Assembly (NCBI GenBank): GCA_900772445.1
Contig: CAAHEL010000080.1
Coordinates: 1 to 7,334, forward strand
DNA from: Bacilli bacterium
GTDB lineage: Bacteria > Bacillota_I > Bacilli_A > RF39 > UBA660
Direction: 5' to 3'
DNA: 7,334 nucleotides
Below, in pieces: positions 1 to 6,237 of this stretch. The notes beneath the pieces are model-generated. The model was not told the DNA's origin. It saw nothing but the letters and a program-made list of their open reading frames with translations, and ran no database searches. The position numbers were made by a program, and so were the translations under genes. Within the stretch, counting starts at the first letter, position 1. The number at the start of each line of letters is the position of its first letter.

Positions 1-24
1 AAAAAACTCTCTAAAAATAGAGAG
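1..24 (-). terminator. Rho-independent terminator ending the tad-like operon
   Basis: Read on the minus strand, CTCTCTA (24..18 complement) and TAGAGAG (13..7 complement) form a perfect 7-bp stem around a TTTT loop, followed directly by six T residues at positions 6..1. This is the standard layout of an intrinsic terminator. It starts about 10 bases after the stop codon of the TadZ-like gene and is the only strong terminator in the window, so it marks the 3' end of the operon. The U-tract may continue beyond the window edge. Confidence 0.93.
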
Positions 25-34
25 AATTATATTA

Positions 35-1081
35 TTATATATTAAATATTCCTAAAAATTTATCATTAGTCATATCTTCATCAGAATTGTCAATTTTATC
101 TATTAGATTTAATTTTTCTAATAAAGGTAGTAGATAATCAGAATTAGATTTTTTATCATCTAATGGTGGAATATTATAATAAATATCAGAATTAGTTTCT
201 AGTTCAAAGTTTGATATATCTTTTTTAGATATTAAACTTTTATTTAAAATAATTTTCTTACCAATTAATTTTTCAAAAACTTTACGATCTAACATTACAG
301 CTTTATTTAATTTTATTGTTGTAGGTTCAATTAGGTAGATTATGTTATCACAAACATATGTATCTGCTGTGCCATTCAGGTCAAGCAAAATTATATCTTT
401 TTCTTTATATTTTTCTAATTCATTTTTTAAGTTTTTTGAATCAATTGATACTAATTCTGGATCTCTTAAGAAAATGAAATCTTTTTTATTTATTTCGAGT
501 GCTACAACATCTTTATAATTGGATAATTCGTTTTTTAACATATACGTTAGTGTTGTTGCTCCAGCGTGATCTGTTATATTTTTAATTCCAATTATAACCT
601 GTTTATTAAAACTTGTTTTTTCATTATTTAATTGTGAATAACTTATACTATCACTAGATTCTTCTTGATTTTTATTTTCTTTTTCGGTAATATCTTTTTT
701 TACTACAGTGGGATCTTGATATTGTACGACATCACTATATGAATTAGGATTGTTATACAAATACATTACTCCTTCGATTGTTGAAGTAAAATTATAGATA
801 CCAACACTTACTAGGTGTGATAAGAATTCAGGATTAACTTTATCTTTATCTAACAAAAATATTATTTTTTCAACATTTAGATTCATTGGTATTTTTTGCA
901 AATTATGAAAATCTTCATAATTTTTTATGGCAGTTATATCAATTATCATTTTATTAAAAAAATAATTGGAGTAAGTATTTATTAACTCATCTACTTCAAA
1001 TTCTCCTTCTTGTTTTTTAGATATATCTATTTCTAGTTTATCTAATTCATCTTTATATTTATTTGAAATAATTACGTTCAT
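35..1081 (-). CDS. tadZ: TadZ/CpaE-like pilus localisation protein with degenerate P-loop
   Basis: This 348-aa soluble protein has two parts. Residues 1-120 look like a degenerate receiver-type alpha/beta domain (IIDIT near 46, IIFLLDKD near 73, GIYNF near 94). A charged linker at about 124-158 leads to a ParA/MinD-like fold at about 160-330. In that fold residues 161-180 replace the usual KGGxGKT loop with ITDHAGATT, so both P-loop lysines are absent; ILLDLNG (231-237, D234) fits Walker B; IEPTT (251-255), IILN (277-280) and NIPPLDD (303-309) match later ParA-like strands. CpaE/TadZ proteins share this receiver-plus-ParA layout and place pilus machinery at a cell site. ATP hydrolysis is doubtful here. 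The ATG follows AAGGAGGAA at good spacing. It is the last gene of the operon, 27 bases after its neighbour and just before the terminator; in many tad loci tadZ instead precedes tadA. Family assignment is by fold pattern and context, not close identity. Confidence 0.72.
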   Translation of the reverse strand: MNVIISNKYKDELDKLEIDISKKQEGEFEVDELINTYSNYFFNKMIIDITAIKNYEDFHNLQKIPMNLNVEKIIFLLDKDKVNPEFLSHLVSVGIYNFTSTIEGVMYLYNNPNSYSDVVQYQDPTVVKKDITEKENKNQEESSDSISYSQLNNEKTSFNKQVIIGIKNITDHAGATTLTYMLKNELSNYKDVVALEINKKDFIFLRDPELVSIDSKNLKNELEKYKEKDIILLDLNGTADTYVCDNIIYLIEPTTIKLNKAVMLDRKVFEKLIGKKIILNKSLISKKDISNFELETNSDIYYNIPPLDDKKSNSDYLLPLLEKLNLIDKIDNSDEDMTNDKFLGIFNI

Positions 1082-1108
1082 ATATTCCTCCTTGTTATGA
1101 TAATAATC

Positions 1109-1645
1109 CTAGTATGTACTTGTTGTTGGTCCAATAGGTTGGAGCGTTGCATCTGGTACTCTTTCTATACCACCACTTACTAAATTATTATTGTCATTGT
1201 CATTATCATTTTGATTGTTTTGTGAACCAGAAGTTGTAGCCATTTTTTCTACAACTCTAGTTTCACCTTTTATTGCAATTGGAAATTTAATATTCAATAT
1301 TGGGATATTAAATATCATATAAGTTTCTACTAAATAATAAGTTTTTCCAGCAGAGTCTTTTGGAACTACACAATAACCACGACCATATAGTTCAGAACAA
1401 CTGCTAACTTTTTTTACATCAGGATAATTAATTATATATGATGCTTGATTTAGATAGCTATCAATTGCATTACCTGTTTGTCCATTTGCATCGAATACTT
1501 CGTTTTGTTCGATGATATTAATAATTCTGTTTTTTACTCTAAATGCTTTTGCATAATTTAACGCTATACATACAAAGAATATATATAGCATTAAGAATAT
1601 AAGCATTAGTTTTAATGAAAACGCTCCACCAAAGGCATCTCTCAT
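1109..1645 (-). CDS. TadE-like / minor pilin candidate, single-pass, 178 aa
   Basis: The protein starts MRDAFGGAFSLKL, followed by a hydrophobic segment at about 11-33 and then an extracellular domain. The short leader with a basic residue 2 and Gly6-Gly7 just before the hydrophobic stretch resembles TadE-type and Flp-type prepilin signals. The outer domain has two cysteines, C83 and C92, placed to form a small disulfide loop, and a beta-rich stretch at about 103-133 (FNIPILNIKFPIAIKGETR) of the kind seen in TadE-like proteins (inference). The tail from about 137 is low complexity, with an Asp/Asn run (QNDNDNDNNN) and then a Thr/Pro-rich end. The ATG is preceded by AGGTGATA and lies 24 bases after the stop of the 58-aa pilin; the stop is TAG. 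The likely role is a minor pilin or assembly initiator on the cell surface. Exact family is not recognised. Confidence 0.68.
   Translation of the reverse strand: MRDAFGGAFSLKLMLIFLMLYIFFVCIALNYAKAFRVKNRIINIIEQNEVFDANGQTGNAIDSYLNQASYIINYPDVKKVSSCSELYGRGYCVVPKDSAGKTYYLVETYMIFNIPILNIKFPIAIKGETRVVEKMATTSGSQNNQNDNDNDNNNLVSGGIERVPDATLQPIGPTTSTY
1184..1210 (-). repeat. Short imperfect hexamer repeat coding Asp-Asn run
   Basis: On the plus strand the units attgtc, attgtc and attatc, then att, lie in tandem at 1190-1210, next to an attatt stretch. Read in the gene they encode alternating Asp and Asn followed by Asn. The unit length is a multiple of three, so copy-number change would lengthen or shorten the tail of the 178-aa protein without breaking the frame. 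Confidence 0.6.
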
Positions 1646-1669
1646 TTTATCACCTACTTATGTTTAATA

Positions 1670-1846
1670 TTATCTTGGTAAAATGTATCCAGTTTCTACA
1701 CCTGTTTGTTTTTCAAATGTGTTTTTAATCCATTTTCTACCAATTGAATCTTCTCCAGCAAATAACCAAGTAGCAATTGCTAGAATTAATCCAACTATAA
1801 CGATTGTGATTACAGTCATTGAAGTTTCACCTGTTGCTTCTTTCAT
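1670..1846 (-). CDS. Flp-like small pilin candidate (58 aa), probable major subunit
   Basis: This short gene has an ATG at 1846-1844 and a TAA at 1672-1670. The protein starts MKEATGETSMTV; residues about 10-30 are a continuous hydrophobic helix (ITIVIVGLILAIATWLF), and a short charged tail of 28 residues follows, ending GYILPR. Size and design match Flp/Tad pilins: a leader of a few residues ending in Gly, a long hydrophobic helix, and a small C-terminal part. Cleavage after Gly6 would leave a 52-residue mature subunit. The usual Glu at +5 of the mature Flp is not there; a Glu sits at +1. The ribosome site AGGGTGGTGA is strong, and a promoter-like sequence lies just upstream. It sits directly after tadC and before a TadE-like gene. 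Because it falls below common length cut-offs it is easily left unannotated. It could instead be a minor pilin if the main pilin is elsewhere. Confidence 0.8.
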   Translation of the reverse strand: MKEATGETSMTVITIVIVGLILAIATWLFAGEDSIGRKWIKNTFEKQTGVETGYILPR

Positions 1847-1849
1847 TTA

Positions 1850-1858
1850 TTTCACCAC
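1850..1858 (-). promoter_or_regulatory. Strong ribosome binding site of the 58-aa pilin
   Basis: On the minus strand AAGGGTGGTGAAATAA lies directly before the ATG at 1846. GGTGGTGA pairs well with the 16S anti-Shine-Dalgarno, in its extended GGAGGTGAT form, and supports this small reading frame as a real gene. Confidence 0.75.
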
Positions 1859-1870
1859 CCTTCTATTAAT

Positions 1871-1899
1871 ATTAAAACATATTTTTTTATATATTTCAA
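1871..1899 (-). promoter_or_regulatory. Sigma-A-type internal promoter candidate for the pilin gene
   Basis: On the minus strand a -35 element TTGAAA (1899..1894) and a -10 element TTTAAT (1876..1871) are separated by exactly 17 bases. Each matches consensus in five of six positions, and a TG sits one base upstream of the -10 (extended -10). Transcription would begin near 1864, giving a leader of about 18 bases that contains just the ribosome site of the pilin. The sequence is AT-rich, so a chance match cannot be excluded, but spacing, extended -10 and position before the likely major subunit agree. Confidence 0.5.
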
Positions 1900-1901
1900 A
1901 C

Positions 1902-1928
1902 CTTTTCTATAAACTTATCATAGAAAAG
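1902..1928 (-). other. Inverted repeat across the tadC stop codon
   Basis: Plus-strand arms cttttctat (1902-1910) and atagaaaag (1920-1928) are perfect 9-bp complements around a 9-base loop. The repeat covers the TAG stop of the TadC-like gene. It is AT-rich with only two G-C pairs, and no immediate U-tract follows, so it is a weak terminator at best. It may act as a partial attenuator or as an mRNA processing or stabilising hairpin just ahead of the pilin transcript. Confidence 0.4.
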
Positions 1929-2704
1929 ATAGAAATCAATAATAATACTAGGGAACAACCACCAGTACATAAAAGCATTTTCATTGTTTGTTGTTCCATC
2001 TTATATAGTCTTGCTTTATATTTTTCTTCTCTTGCTTTTGCTTGTAATGATGAAACTGATTTAGAAAAAGCAATTAATTGTTGATGCTTTTTTTCTTGTT
2101 CTCCTAATCCTAATCTATATAGTAATCTCATCATTCTCATTGAATCTCTAACTGGATATTCTTTTGCAAAATCCATATAAGGATCTACACTTGAATCTCC
2201 TGCTTCGATTTTATCTATCATTCTTCTTAATCCTGGTTTAAATACTTCAGGAGCATCTTCGATTGATCTTGCTAATGCTACTGGTACTGTATAGTGATGG
2301 ATTAAGATTTCTAATCCTTTTAGATAATATGGTAGTAGTGCATCTACTTCATTTAAATGTTGTTTATAATAACTTTTTAATGATAAGTATTGATTTTTGA
2401 ATATTAGATATCCAATTGCAATACAAAGTAATATTGTTATAAATGAGGTATTTCCTGTTATGGTAGCAATAAGAAATGCTATTACCATTGCTTTGAATCC
2501 TTTTTTTATTCTACGCATAAATACTTCGTTTGGATCATATACTAAATCACCATATTTCATTATTAGTAAAAAGTCATAATCACTTTCTTTTAAAAATTTT
2601 AAATATGGATTATTTGAGTTGAATGTATCACCAGTATTTATTACTTGGTTATAAATGAATAAGAAAATTATTATTCCTATTACTAAAATTAATTCTCCAC
2701 TCAT
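1907..2704 (-). CDS. tadC: TadC-like inner-membrane platform protein (T2SSF family)
   Basis: This 265-aa membrane protein has hydrophobic segments at about 3-18, 68-84, 86-103 and 241-263, with a cytoplasmic helical domain between the third and fourth (about 104-238). That order is the T2SSF/GspF-like layout of TadC. The cytoplasmic part contains LLPYYLKGLEILI (123-135), PVALARSIEDAP (141-152) and, before the last helix, a highly charged stretch (AREEKYKARLYKMEQQ, about 224-239), similar to the conserved end of Tad platform domains. The known role is to form, with TadB, the platform on which the TadA ATPase acts to move pilin out of the membrane. Its ATG overlaps the TAA of tadB (TAATG), suggesting coupled translation. 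The stop is TAG, inside an inverted repeat. Assigned to TadC rather than TadB by order; the two are paralogous. Confidence 0.82.
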   Translation of the reverse strand: MSGELILVIGIIIFLFIYNQVINTGDTFNSNNPYLKFLKESDYDFLLIMKYGDLVYDPNEVFMRRIKKGFKAMVIAFLIATITGNTSFITILLCIAIGYLIFKNQYLSLKSYYKQHLNEVDALLPYYLKGLEILIHHYTVPVALARSIEDAPEVFKPGLRRMIDKIEAGDSSVDPYMDFAKEYPVRDSMRMMRLLYRLGLGEQEKKHQQLIAFSKSVSSLQAKAREEKYKARLYKMEQQTMKMLLCTGGCSLVLLLISIFSMISL

Positions 2705-3597
2705 TATTCAGCACCTACATTCTCGTTATAATATTTTTCACCTTTAAGGAGAAAATAACTATTTACTAGTGCAACTATATGTACTAATACTCTTACATAG
2801 GTTTTATCAAGCATTGATATATATGTTTCTGTTGTTAATAAGAATTGTATTAAGAATACCATAAAGTATAATGTTACACCATAGGTTAGGAATTGTTTAT
2901 GGAAGTTTGCTCTATCCATTCTATCACGATAAACTCCTTCGACTAGGATATCTATATCTGATAACATATTATCAAATGTATCTTGAGTGTCTTTAGCACC
3001 TTCTTTGGTTACTTGCAAGAATAATTGATGCATATTTTTTACCATATAATATGGATATTTGGTATTCATATATTTTATTGAATCATAAATATCTCCATTT
3101 TCATATGATAATGCTATCATTGTTTTTACATCTGATAATACTGGTTCTTCAAGTATTCCTGATTCTACTACTCCTTCTAATGATTTTACGAAGGCATTAG
3201 TAGTTGCAAATTCCATTATGGTATTTGTTGTATATACTTGTATTTGTTCGAATATGTATTCGCTATATTGTCTTTTACTTCTTAAGTATGTAATGTAAGG
3301 AACAAATGATACAGCAAGAACTATATAAACAGCACTAATTATTAAATTATAGAAATATAAGTATCCAACAACTCCTGCAATACCTGCAACTGCTATTAAT
3401 TGAAACATATATTGTCTTGGTGTATAATCTAGTCCTAATTCTTTTATTTTTTTTCTCATTTCTTTATATGAGTAAGGGGCATATTTTTCATATGCTTTAC
3501 TAACTTGTTCGTTTAGAAATTTATATACGCTATTTCCTCTTTTTATTCTGTATAAAACGATAAATATAAAGATTAGAGAAACTAATATTATTTCCAC
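2704..3597 (-). CDS. tadB: TadB-like inner-membrane platform protein (T2SSF family), GTG start
   Basis: This 297-aa membrane protein has predicted helices at about 2-16, 64-82, 84-104, 239-255 and 270-285. The cytoplasmic helical domain at about 105-235 matches T2SSF: a run near YSEYIFEQIQVYTTNT (111-126), then LEGVVESGILEEPV (140-153) and a Ser/Asp-rich end. TadB pairs with TadC as the membrane platform of Tad pili. The start is GTG at 3597-3595, preceded by GTGGTGATATT; no ATG offers a better start, since the next Met codon with a similar reading would remove the first membrane helix. It begins 16 bases after the stop of tadA and ends in a one-base overlap with tadC. Length is typical for the family (about 300 aa). 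Confidence 0.84.
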   Translation of the reverse strand: MEIILVSLIFIFIVLYRIKRGNSVYKFLNEQVSKAYEKYAPYSYKEMRKKIKELGLDYTPRQYMFQLIAVAGIAGVVGYLYFYNLIISAVYIVLAVSFVPYITYLRSKRQYSEYIFEQIQVYTTNTIMEFATTNAFVKSLEGVVESGILEEPVLSDVKTMIALSYENGDIYDSIKYMNTKYPYYMVKNMHQLFLQVTKEGAKDTQDTFDNMLSDIDILVEGVYRDRMDRANFHKQFLTYGVTLYFMVFLIQFLLTTETYISMLDKTYVRVLVHIVALVNSYFLLKGEKYYNENVGAE

Positions 3598-3608
3598 AAT
3601 ATCACCAC
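3598..3608 (-). promoter_or_regulatory. Ribosome binding site that fixes the GTG start of tadB
   Basis: GTGGTGATATT on the minus strand lies directly before GTG at 3597. GGTGAT matches the extended Shine-Dalgarno form also used before the 139-aa and 178-aa genes, so the GTG is preferred over any downstream Met. Confidence 0.65.
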
Positions 3609-3613
3609 TTTCT

Positions 3614-4912
3614 TTATTGTGTATTATTTGTATTGTTAATAAAACTTTGAGTATTATTAACTTGATTATTTATATTAGGTTGTCCTATATTTGGTTGAAC
3701 TTGTCTTTGATTAATCATTTGTTGATATGTTTGAAAACTCATTGGTTGACTATAAGTATTTGTTGTTGGTTGCACTGGTTGTGTTACCGCTTGATTATTT
3801 GTTTGTGTTGATGTTTGTACTTGTTGTTCTTGTGTAGTGGTATCCTCTTTTTTAAACATATCTTTTACTAAACAATCTTTTGGCATTATTACGCCTTGAC
3901 TTTCTAGGTATCCTATTAAGTATTCAGTAGGATTATTAACCATTACTTTTCCATCTGGAGTTTTTTTGTAAATAATGTTACTTTTTGGTTCATTATCTTT
4001 GGTTACATAAAACTCGGTTACTTCGGCAACTTCTCTATGAAATCTTTGATATTTTGTACTATAATAACCTTTAATGTGTACTCCTAATTGGACGTATCTA
4101 TGAATACTTCTTAGGAATTGCTCTAAATCGATATTTGATTCAAGCAAACTATAAAGACGACTTGGTATTGATTCTGCTTTGTCAGCGTGAATTGTTGATA
4201 AGATATTATGTCCTGAAGAAATCGAGTTTCTTACTGCCATAACTGCTTCGGCACTTCTTACTTCGGATAGTAATATCCATCTTGGATTTTGTCTCATACA
4301 AGTTACTAGAACATCTGAATAACTTGCTATATTATTTGTTTTCATTGCAACAATATCTCTTTGAGGGAATATTTTATCTAAGTGAAGTTCCAATGTGTCT
4401 TCGATAGTTATTATTTTTTCGTTTTCTTTGGTATGTGCTGCTAGGTATTTTACAAATTCTGTTTTACCTGAACCTGTTTCCCCACTTACAAGTATATTGC
4501 AGTGGCCTTCAACACATTTTAATAAGAAATCGTGGATGTCTAATCTTATGTAGTCTTCTGCAATTATTTTTTCTTTTTTTAATCTTATTTTAGCAGGTGT
4601 TTTACGAATTAATACTGCTATTCCATTTCTGGCAATTGAATCGTGGACAAAGTTCATACGGAGTTCAGCACTTTCGGCATCTAGGAATGGGTTTGCCATA
4701 TTGAAGGATTTACCCATTGCATTAGAACATTGAAAGGCAATTTTTTCCATTAATGCATTGTCAATTCCGGTATTTTCTATTCTGTAAACTCCTTTTGATA
4801 GAGTTTTTAACCATACTTGTCCATTATTACTATATGATATATCCGTAACATCATCATTATCTAATAATTGTTGTAAAGGTCCAAAATCTACTTGTGTAAA
4901 TTGATTGTCCAT
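3614..4912 (-). CDS. tadA: TadA/CpaF secretion ATPase with Gln/Asn/Thr-rich tail
   Basis: This 432-aa protein is the motor of the system, a hexameric cytoplasmic ATPase of the type II/IV secretion family. Visible motifs in order are: an N-terminal domain to about 130 (MNFVHDSIARNGIAVLIRK near 86-104); Walker A GETGSGKT (144-151); Asp box IITIEDTLELHL (167-178, E171-D172); arginines R207 and R211; Walker B region ILLSEVRSAEA (213-223, E217); and His box STIHADKAESIPSRL (239-253, H242). All catalytic elements are intact, so it should hydrolyse ATP to drive TadB/TadC. After the family domain ends (about 350), a low-complexity tail of 78 residues follows, very rich in Q, N, T and P, which is unusual for CpaF. 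The ATG is preceded by AAGGAGGAAG, and that site overlaps the stop of the upstream cpaB gene. Confidence 0.95.
   Translation of the reverse strand: MDNQFTQVDFGPLQQLLDNDDVTDISYSNNGQVWLKTLSKGVYRIENTGIDNALMEKIAFQCSNAMGKSFNMANPFLDAESAELRMNFVHDSIARNGIAVLIRKTPAKIRLKKEKIIAEDYIRLDIHDFLLKCVEGHCNILVSGETGSGKTEFVKYLAAHTKENEKIITIEDTLELHLDKIFPQRDIVAMKTNNIASYSDVLVTCMRQNPRWILLSEVRSAEAVMAVRNSISSGHNILSTIHADKAESIPSRLYSLLESNIDLEQFLRSIHRYVQLGVHIKGYYSTKYQRFHREVAEVTEFYVTKDNEPKSNIIYKKTPDGKVMVNNPTEYLIGYLESQGVIMPKDCLVKDMFKKEDTTTQEQQVQTSTQTNNQAVTQPVQPTTNTYSQPMSFQTYQQMINQRQVQPNIGQPNINNQVNNTQSFINNTNNTQ
3617..3850 (-). repeat. Region coding the low-complexity Gln/Asn/Thr-rich tail of TadA
   Basis: Residues about 355-432 are dominated by Gln, Asn and Thr with a few Pro, and contain short recurring blocks such as QPNIGQPNIN and NTQSFINNTNNTQ. 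No domain is recognisable and the segment is expected to be disordered. It lies after the last family strand of the ATPase, so it is an appendage, not part of the motor. Confidence 0.7.
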
Positions 4913-4923
4913 ATTCTTCCTCC

Positions 4924-5796
4924 TTATTGGTTAGTTGTATTATCGTTATTTTGATTTAATTGATCTTTTATTGCATCTTCGATTGTTGGTAAATCAGTTA
5001 CATCAACAGTTTTTGTTCTTTCAGTTATAAAGTCTGTAATATATTTACTGTTAATATTAACTTCAACATCATCTGGTAATTCATCAGTATTTGGTACTAT
5101 TAGTAATTCTACTGAGTATTCTCTTTGTAAATATAATGCTTTTCTTAATAATAAGTGTTGTTCTTCTTTTACAGCAAATATCATATATGCTGGTGTTCTT
5201 GTTTCTTCACTATTTTCAAATACGTGTTGACCTTGTGAATCTTTTACTGATAATACTTCGATACTGCTTAAGAATTTACCAAATATTATTTGATCTTCAT
5301 CTGCTTCAGGATTTTCTTCTTTTGGTAATACTGCTTTAAAGTAAATGTTAATGTAATTTCCAGGCATTATTGAGTTAGCATATGTTGTTGACATATTTAC
5401 TGGATAATTTATTACAGTATATCCACTTGGTACATTTTTTAGGTAAGAGTCTGGTAGGTATTTTTCATCAGTTAATAGACCTTTGTAGAATAGGCTACCT
5501 TGAGTTATCATTGTATTATAATTTGAATATTTTCCAACGATTTGATCTTTAGTCTTGTAATAGTCTCCTACTAAAAATGCTTGTGGCACTGACATTGTTC
5601 CAACCATTGCGTCTGTAATTTGTGTTTTTGGTTGGATTGTTTGTGTTGCATAAGGTACATCACTTAGTTTTATTTTAGAATTGATTGCTCTGTTGTACCC
5701 TATTATTAGTATTACGATACAAAGTAATACTCCAAGTATTGTAACAGTATTTTTGTTACCTAAGAATTTTTTTAATGATGCCGATAAATTATTCAT
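4924..5796 (-). CDS. cpaB: CpaB/RcpC-like Tad pilus assembly protein (SAF domain)
   Basis: This 290-aa protein has one N-terminal membrane segment at about 17-34 and an extracytoplasmic remainder. A SAF-type domain follows at about 47-109: VPYATQTIQPKTQITDAM matches the pattern of CpaB proteins in which an 'ipaGt.it..ml' stretch follows the anchor. Next comes the RcpC part: VPSGYTVINYPV (122-133), PGNYINIYF (145-153, like PGDxVDV of CpaB) and VLSVKD (171-176). The last 25 residues are acidic/Asn-rich. In diderms CpaB works with the secretin; in monoderms, where no secretin exists, its role is unclear and it may stabilise the growing pilus in the cell wall. The ATG follows AAGGAGGAA at proper spacing; the gene starts 15 bases after the 139-aa gene. 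Confidence 0.8.
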   Translation of the reverse strand: MNNLSASLKKFLGNKNTVTILGVLLCIVILIIGYNRAINSKIKLSDVPYATQTIQPKTQITDAMVGTMSVPQAFLVGDYYKTKDQIVGKYSNYNTMITQGSLFYKGLLTDEKYLPDSYLKNVPSGYTVINYPVNMSTTYANSIMPGNYINIYFKAVLPKEENPEADEDQIIFGKFLSSIEVLSVKDSQGQHVFENSEETRTPAYMIFAVKEEQHLLLRKALYLQREYSVELLIVPNTDELPDDVEVNINSKYITDFITERTKTVDVTDLPTIEDAIKDQLNQNNDNTTNQ

Positions 5797-5811
5797 TTAA
5801 ATTCCTCCTTT

Positions 5812-6231
5812 TTAACTTTCTTCTTTAAATTCTAATATTGCATCTAAATCATTTATAACACTATAATCACTTGTTGTGCTACTGTCATATAGTGTTCTTT
5901 CACCTAATTGACTTATTATTTCTACACTAACTTTGGGTGGGGACTCAACGATGTTATACATTTTTATTTCATATGAATCTGAATTTAGGTTTGTTGATGT
6001 TGCAAATCTTTTGTAAAAACTTTCAACAAATTTTTCTTTTGCTATTTTTAATTCTCCGGTATCTCTGTAGTATGCATAATCAATTGCATCTATCATTGAT
6101 GCCTCAGTTGTTTCTTTTAATAAGTAATACTCTTCTTCACTATTTACGGTTATTTCTATAAATAATGCTATTATCATTAATCCAATTAATCCAAGCACTA
6201 TCATTCCCGCTCCTTGAAACGACCATTTCAT
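5812..6231 (-). CDS. Pilin-like / TadE-like single-pass protein, 139 aa
   Basis: The protein begins MKWSFQGAGMIV and has a hydrophobic helix at about 8-26, followed by an acidic/Tyr-rich helix (EEEYYLLKETTEASMID, about 32-48) and a small extracytoplasmic domain of about 90 residues. No cysteine is present. The short leader with a basic residue 2 and Gly7 just before the helix mirrors the two other pilin-like proteins of the operon. The ribosome site GGTGATAGAAA overlaps the end of the upstream gene, only 6 bases away and in the same frame after TGA TAG. It sits just before cpaB, where TadE/TadF-like genes are often found in compact tad loci (inference). Probable role: minor pilin or assembly factor. 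I do not recognise a named family. Confidence 0.65.
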   Translation of the reverse strand: MKWSFQGAGMIVLGLIGLMIIALFIEITVNSEEEYYLLKETTEASMIDAIDYAYYRDTGELKIAKEKFVESFYKRFATSTNLNSDSYEIKMYNIVESPPKVSVEIISQLGERTLYDSSTTSDYSVINDLDAILEFKEES

Positions 6232-6237
6232 TTTCTA

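Noticed and set aside
35..1081. Chromosome or plasmid partition ParA protein
   Set aside because: The P-loop is degenerate, no ParB or centromere-like repeats are present, and the gene is part of a pilus operon, which favours TadZ/CpaE.
1902..1928. A true terminator after tadC
   Set aside because: The stem has only two G-C pairs, overlaps the coding end, and is not followed directly by a U-run, so full termination is unlikely.
1683..2084. Plus-strand frame of 133 codons
   Set aside because: It lies antisense across the pilin gene and the end of tadC, has no ribosome site, and its hydrophobic composition is what the complement of these AT-rich genes produces.
2397..2579. Small plus-strand frames inside tadC, tadA, cpaB and the 139-aa gene (also 3617-3811, 5091-5339, 5937-6161, 6740-6967)
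   Set aside because: All are antisense to well-supported genes, low in complexity and without ribosome sites.
3614..4912. Conjugation or competence ATPase (VirB11, ComGA or PilB type)
   Set aside because: Adjacent TadB- and TadC-like pair, CpaB-like and Flp-like genes, and the absence of conjugation or competence genes point to the Tad branch.
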